Shown one piece after another: positions 5,058 through 5,996 of a DNA stretch of 5,996 bases. The notes under the pieces are model-generated. The model was not told the DNA's origin, did not search any database, and worked only from the letters and a program-made list of their open reading frames with translations. Made by a program: the position numbers and the translations under genes. The DNA is taken from NCBI GenBank assembly GCA_040902585.1, contig JBBDXA010000084.1, positions 1 through 5,996 of the forward strand. The letters are read 5' to 3'. The stretch's first letter is position 1, and the number at the start of each line of letters is the position of its first letter. This DNA comes from JBBDXA01 sp040902585 (GTDB lineage Bacteria > Planctomycetota > Phycisphaerae > Phycisphaerales > Phycisphaeraceae).

Positions 5058-5840
5058 ATGCGAACCGCTCTCCAACTCGCGTGTCTCCTTTTCCTCGCCT
5101 TCATCAGTCCCGCCCGCGCGACTGAACAACCGGCGCATCTCACTGCGGCACTCGAGCTCGTCAAGCGCGTTGAGCAGGGCGACAACATTTACATATTCGG
5201 CGGCAACGATGTCACCTTTCCCGCGCCTGCCACCAACAGCGAGCCCGCACCCGGCGCGTGCCTGATGAAGGCCGATTGCAGCGGGTTCATCAACGCCCTC
5301 GTTGTGCATTCGTTCAAGCTCGACGGCAGACAGCTCAAAGCCTGGCTCGGCCTGACTCGGCCCAATGCGGAGAACTATTTCTTCGCCATCGAGAAGGAGC
5401 GCGGCTTCGAGAAGATCGACCACATCAAAGACGCACGCGGCGGCGACGTCATCGCCATGGCCTACCAACGCAACTACACCGGCAAGGCGACGGGCCACGT
5501 CATGCTCGTCGCCGGTGTTGCGGTGAAGATCGAACCGGCGGAGCCGATCGTGGAAGGCACCGAGCAGTGGGAACTGCCGGTGATCGACAGCGCGGTCACG
5601 GCCCACGGCCCGACGGACACGCGCTATCGCAAGGGCGAGGAAGGCAAGGACGCGACCGGCGTCGGCCTGGGCAAGCTGCGGGTGTATGTGAATGAGAAGG
5701 GCCAGTGCGTGGGCTACACGTGGGGCGTGCATCGGACCCGCGAGAAGGATTTTTACCCGCGCTCGGATCGCCCGATCGCGGTGGGCAGGGTGAAGGTGGA
5801 AGCAGTGCGTGACCTCTCGCCGCCGGCGAAGGGGGAGTGA
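5058..5840 (+). CDS. Secreted NlpC/P60-like cysteine peptidase
   Basis: A 260-residue exported protein. The signal peptide is clear: MR, then hydrophobic TALQLACLLFLAFIS, then P-A-R-A with cleavage after residue 21. The catalytic pattern of the NlpC/P60 (papain-like) superfamily is visible: KADCSGFINA with nucleophile C74 in the D-C-S-G-F signature, and RGGDVIAMA (128-135) leading to GHVMLVAG (146-153) with H147. The third polar residue is unclear; D177 in VIDSAV or H183 are candidates. Family members usually cut peptide cross-links in cell-wall peptidoglycan, but some act on other amides. There is no SH3, LysM or lipobox segment, so it seems to be a single-domain periplasmic enzyme. The ATG at 5058 is chosen because the signal peptide begins there; a GTG at 5019 would add 13 residues before it. 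It follows the RNase Z-like gene by 39 bases and ends 15 bases from a convergent gene. Confidence 0.8.
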   Translation: MRTALQLACLLFLAFISPARATEQPAHLTAALELVKRVEQGDNIYIFGGNDVTFPAPATNSEPAPGACLMKADCSGFINALVVHSFKLDGRQLKAWLGLTRPNAENYFFAIEKERGFEKIDHIKDARGGDVIAMAYQRNYTGKATGHVMLVAGVAVKIEPAEPIVEGTEQWELPVIDSAVTAHGPTDTRYRKGEEGKDATGVGLGKLRVYVNEKGQCVGYTWGVHRTREKDFYPRSDRPIAVGRVKVEAVRDLSPPAKGE

Positions 5841-5855
5841 CGATCCCTTTTCCCG

Positions 5856-5996
5856 TTACCAGAACACCGGGCCTTCGTAGATGCCGCGCTGGTAGTGCAT
5901 GATCCACTTCGCGCCGTAAGGATACGGCTTGGTCTTATCGACGATGTCCTGGAAGCGGCCCCACTGGCCCGAGCCGTCGAAGAAGACGGCGTTGGA
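5856..5996 (-). CDS. C-terminus of a probable prepilin-type (H-X9-DG) protein, partial
   Basis: Reading leftward from the window edge, 46 codons are open and end with TAA at 5858-5856; the start lies outside. The fragment begins SNAVFFDGSGQW and ends YEGPVFW. The A-V-F-F-D-G pattern followed by an aromatic tail resembles the end of the H-X9-DG domain found in prepilin-like proteins that planctomycetes and relatives carry in large numbers. The defining His would lie just outside the window, so the family is a reasoned guess. It converges on the NlpC/P60-like gene with 15 bases between the stop codons and no terminator visible between them. Confidence 0.55.
   Translation of the reverse strand, partial: SNAVFFDGSGQWGRFQDIVDKTKPYPYGAKWIMHYQRGIYEGPVFW

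Noticed and set aside
4431..5732. 433-codon open frame on the minus strand across the RNase Z-like and NlpC/P60-like genes
   Set aside because: It lies antisense to two genes with clear motifs and runs through both and the gap between them. Its protein is rich in Arg, Ala and His with no recognisable domain, as expected for a shadow frame in GC-rich DNA.

Overview
The window reads as chromosomal DNA from a GC-rich, Gram-negative-type bacterium. The best guess is a planctomycete or a relative in the PVC group (Planctomycetes-Verrucomicrobia-Chlamydiae). The grounds are a secreted LamG-like protein at the left edge, a probable H-X9-DG prepilin-type C-terminus at the right edge, several secreted proteins of unknown role, and GC-rich dispersed repeats between genes. 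No rRNA, tRNA, CRISPR array, transposase or phage gene was found.

Layout from left to right: (a) 1-196, minus strand: N-terminus of a secreted LamG-like protein that runs off the window. (b) 397-2226, minus: a 609-residue secreted protein with beta-propeller-like repeats and an unrecognised C-terminal half. (c) 2327-2893, minus: frr, ribosome recycling factor. (d) 3071-3838, minus: pyrH, UMP kinase. (e) 3839-4142: a divergent intergenic region with a good sigma70-type promoter for pyrH, a GC-rich hairpin repeat and a short heptamer repeat. (f) 4143-5018, plus: an RNase Z-like metallo-beta-lactamase-fold hydrolase with an altered metal motif. (g) 5058-5840, plus: a secreted NlpC/P60-like cysteine peptidase that may be read from a leaderless transcript. 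(h) 5856-5996, minus: C-terminus of a prepilin-like protein that enters from the right edge.

The functional core is pyrH-frr, a widely conserved bacterial pair, transcribed leftward and possibly reading on into the 609-residue gene 100 bases downstream. On the plus strand the RNase Z-like and NlpC/P60-like genes lie 39 bases apart and may form a two-gene unit, though no functional link between them is visible. The least ordinary features are the variant metal motif of the RNase Z-like protein, the GGGCCAR heptamer arrays facing each other across the pyrH-frr gap, and the uncharacterised secreted propeller protein. No clear new multi-gene system is present; most of the window is ordinary chromosomal sequence.
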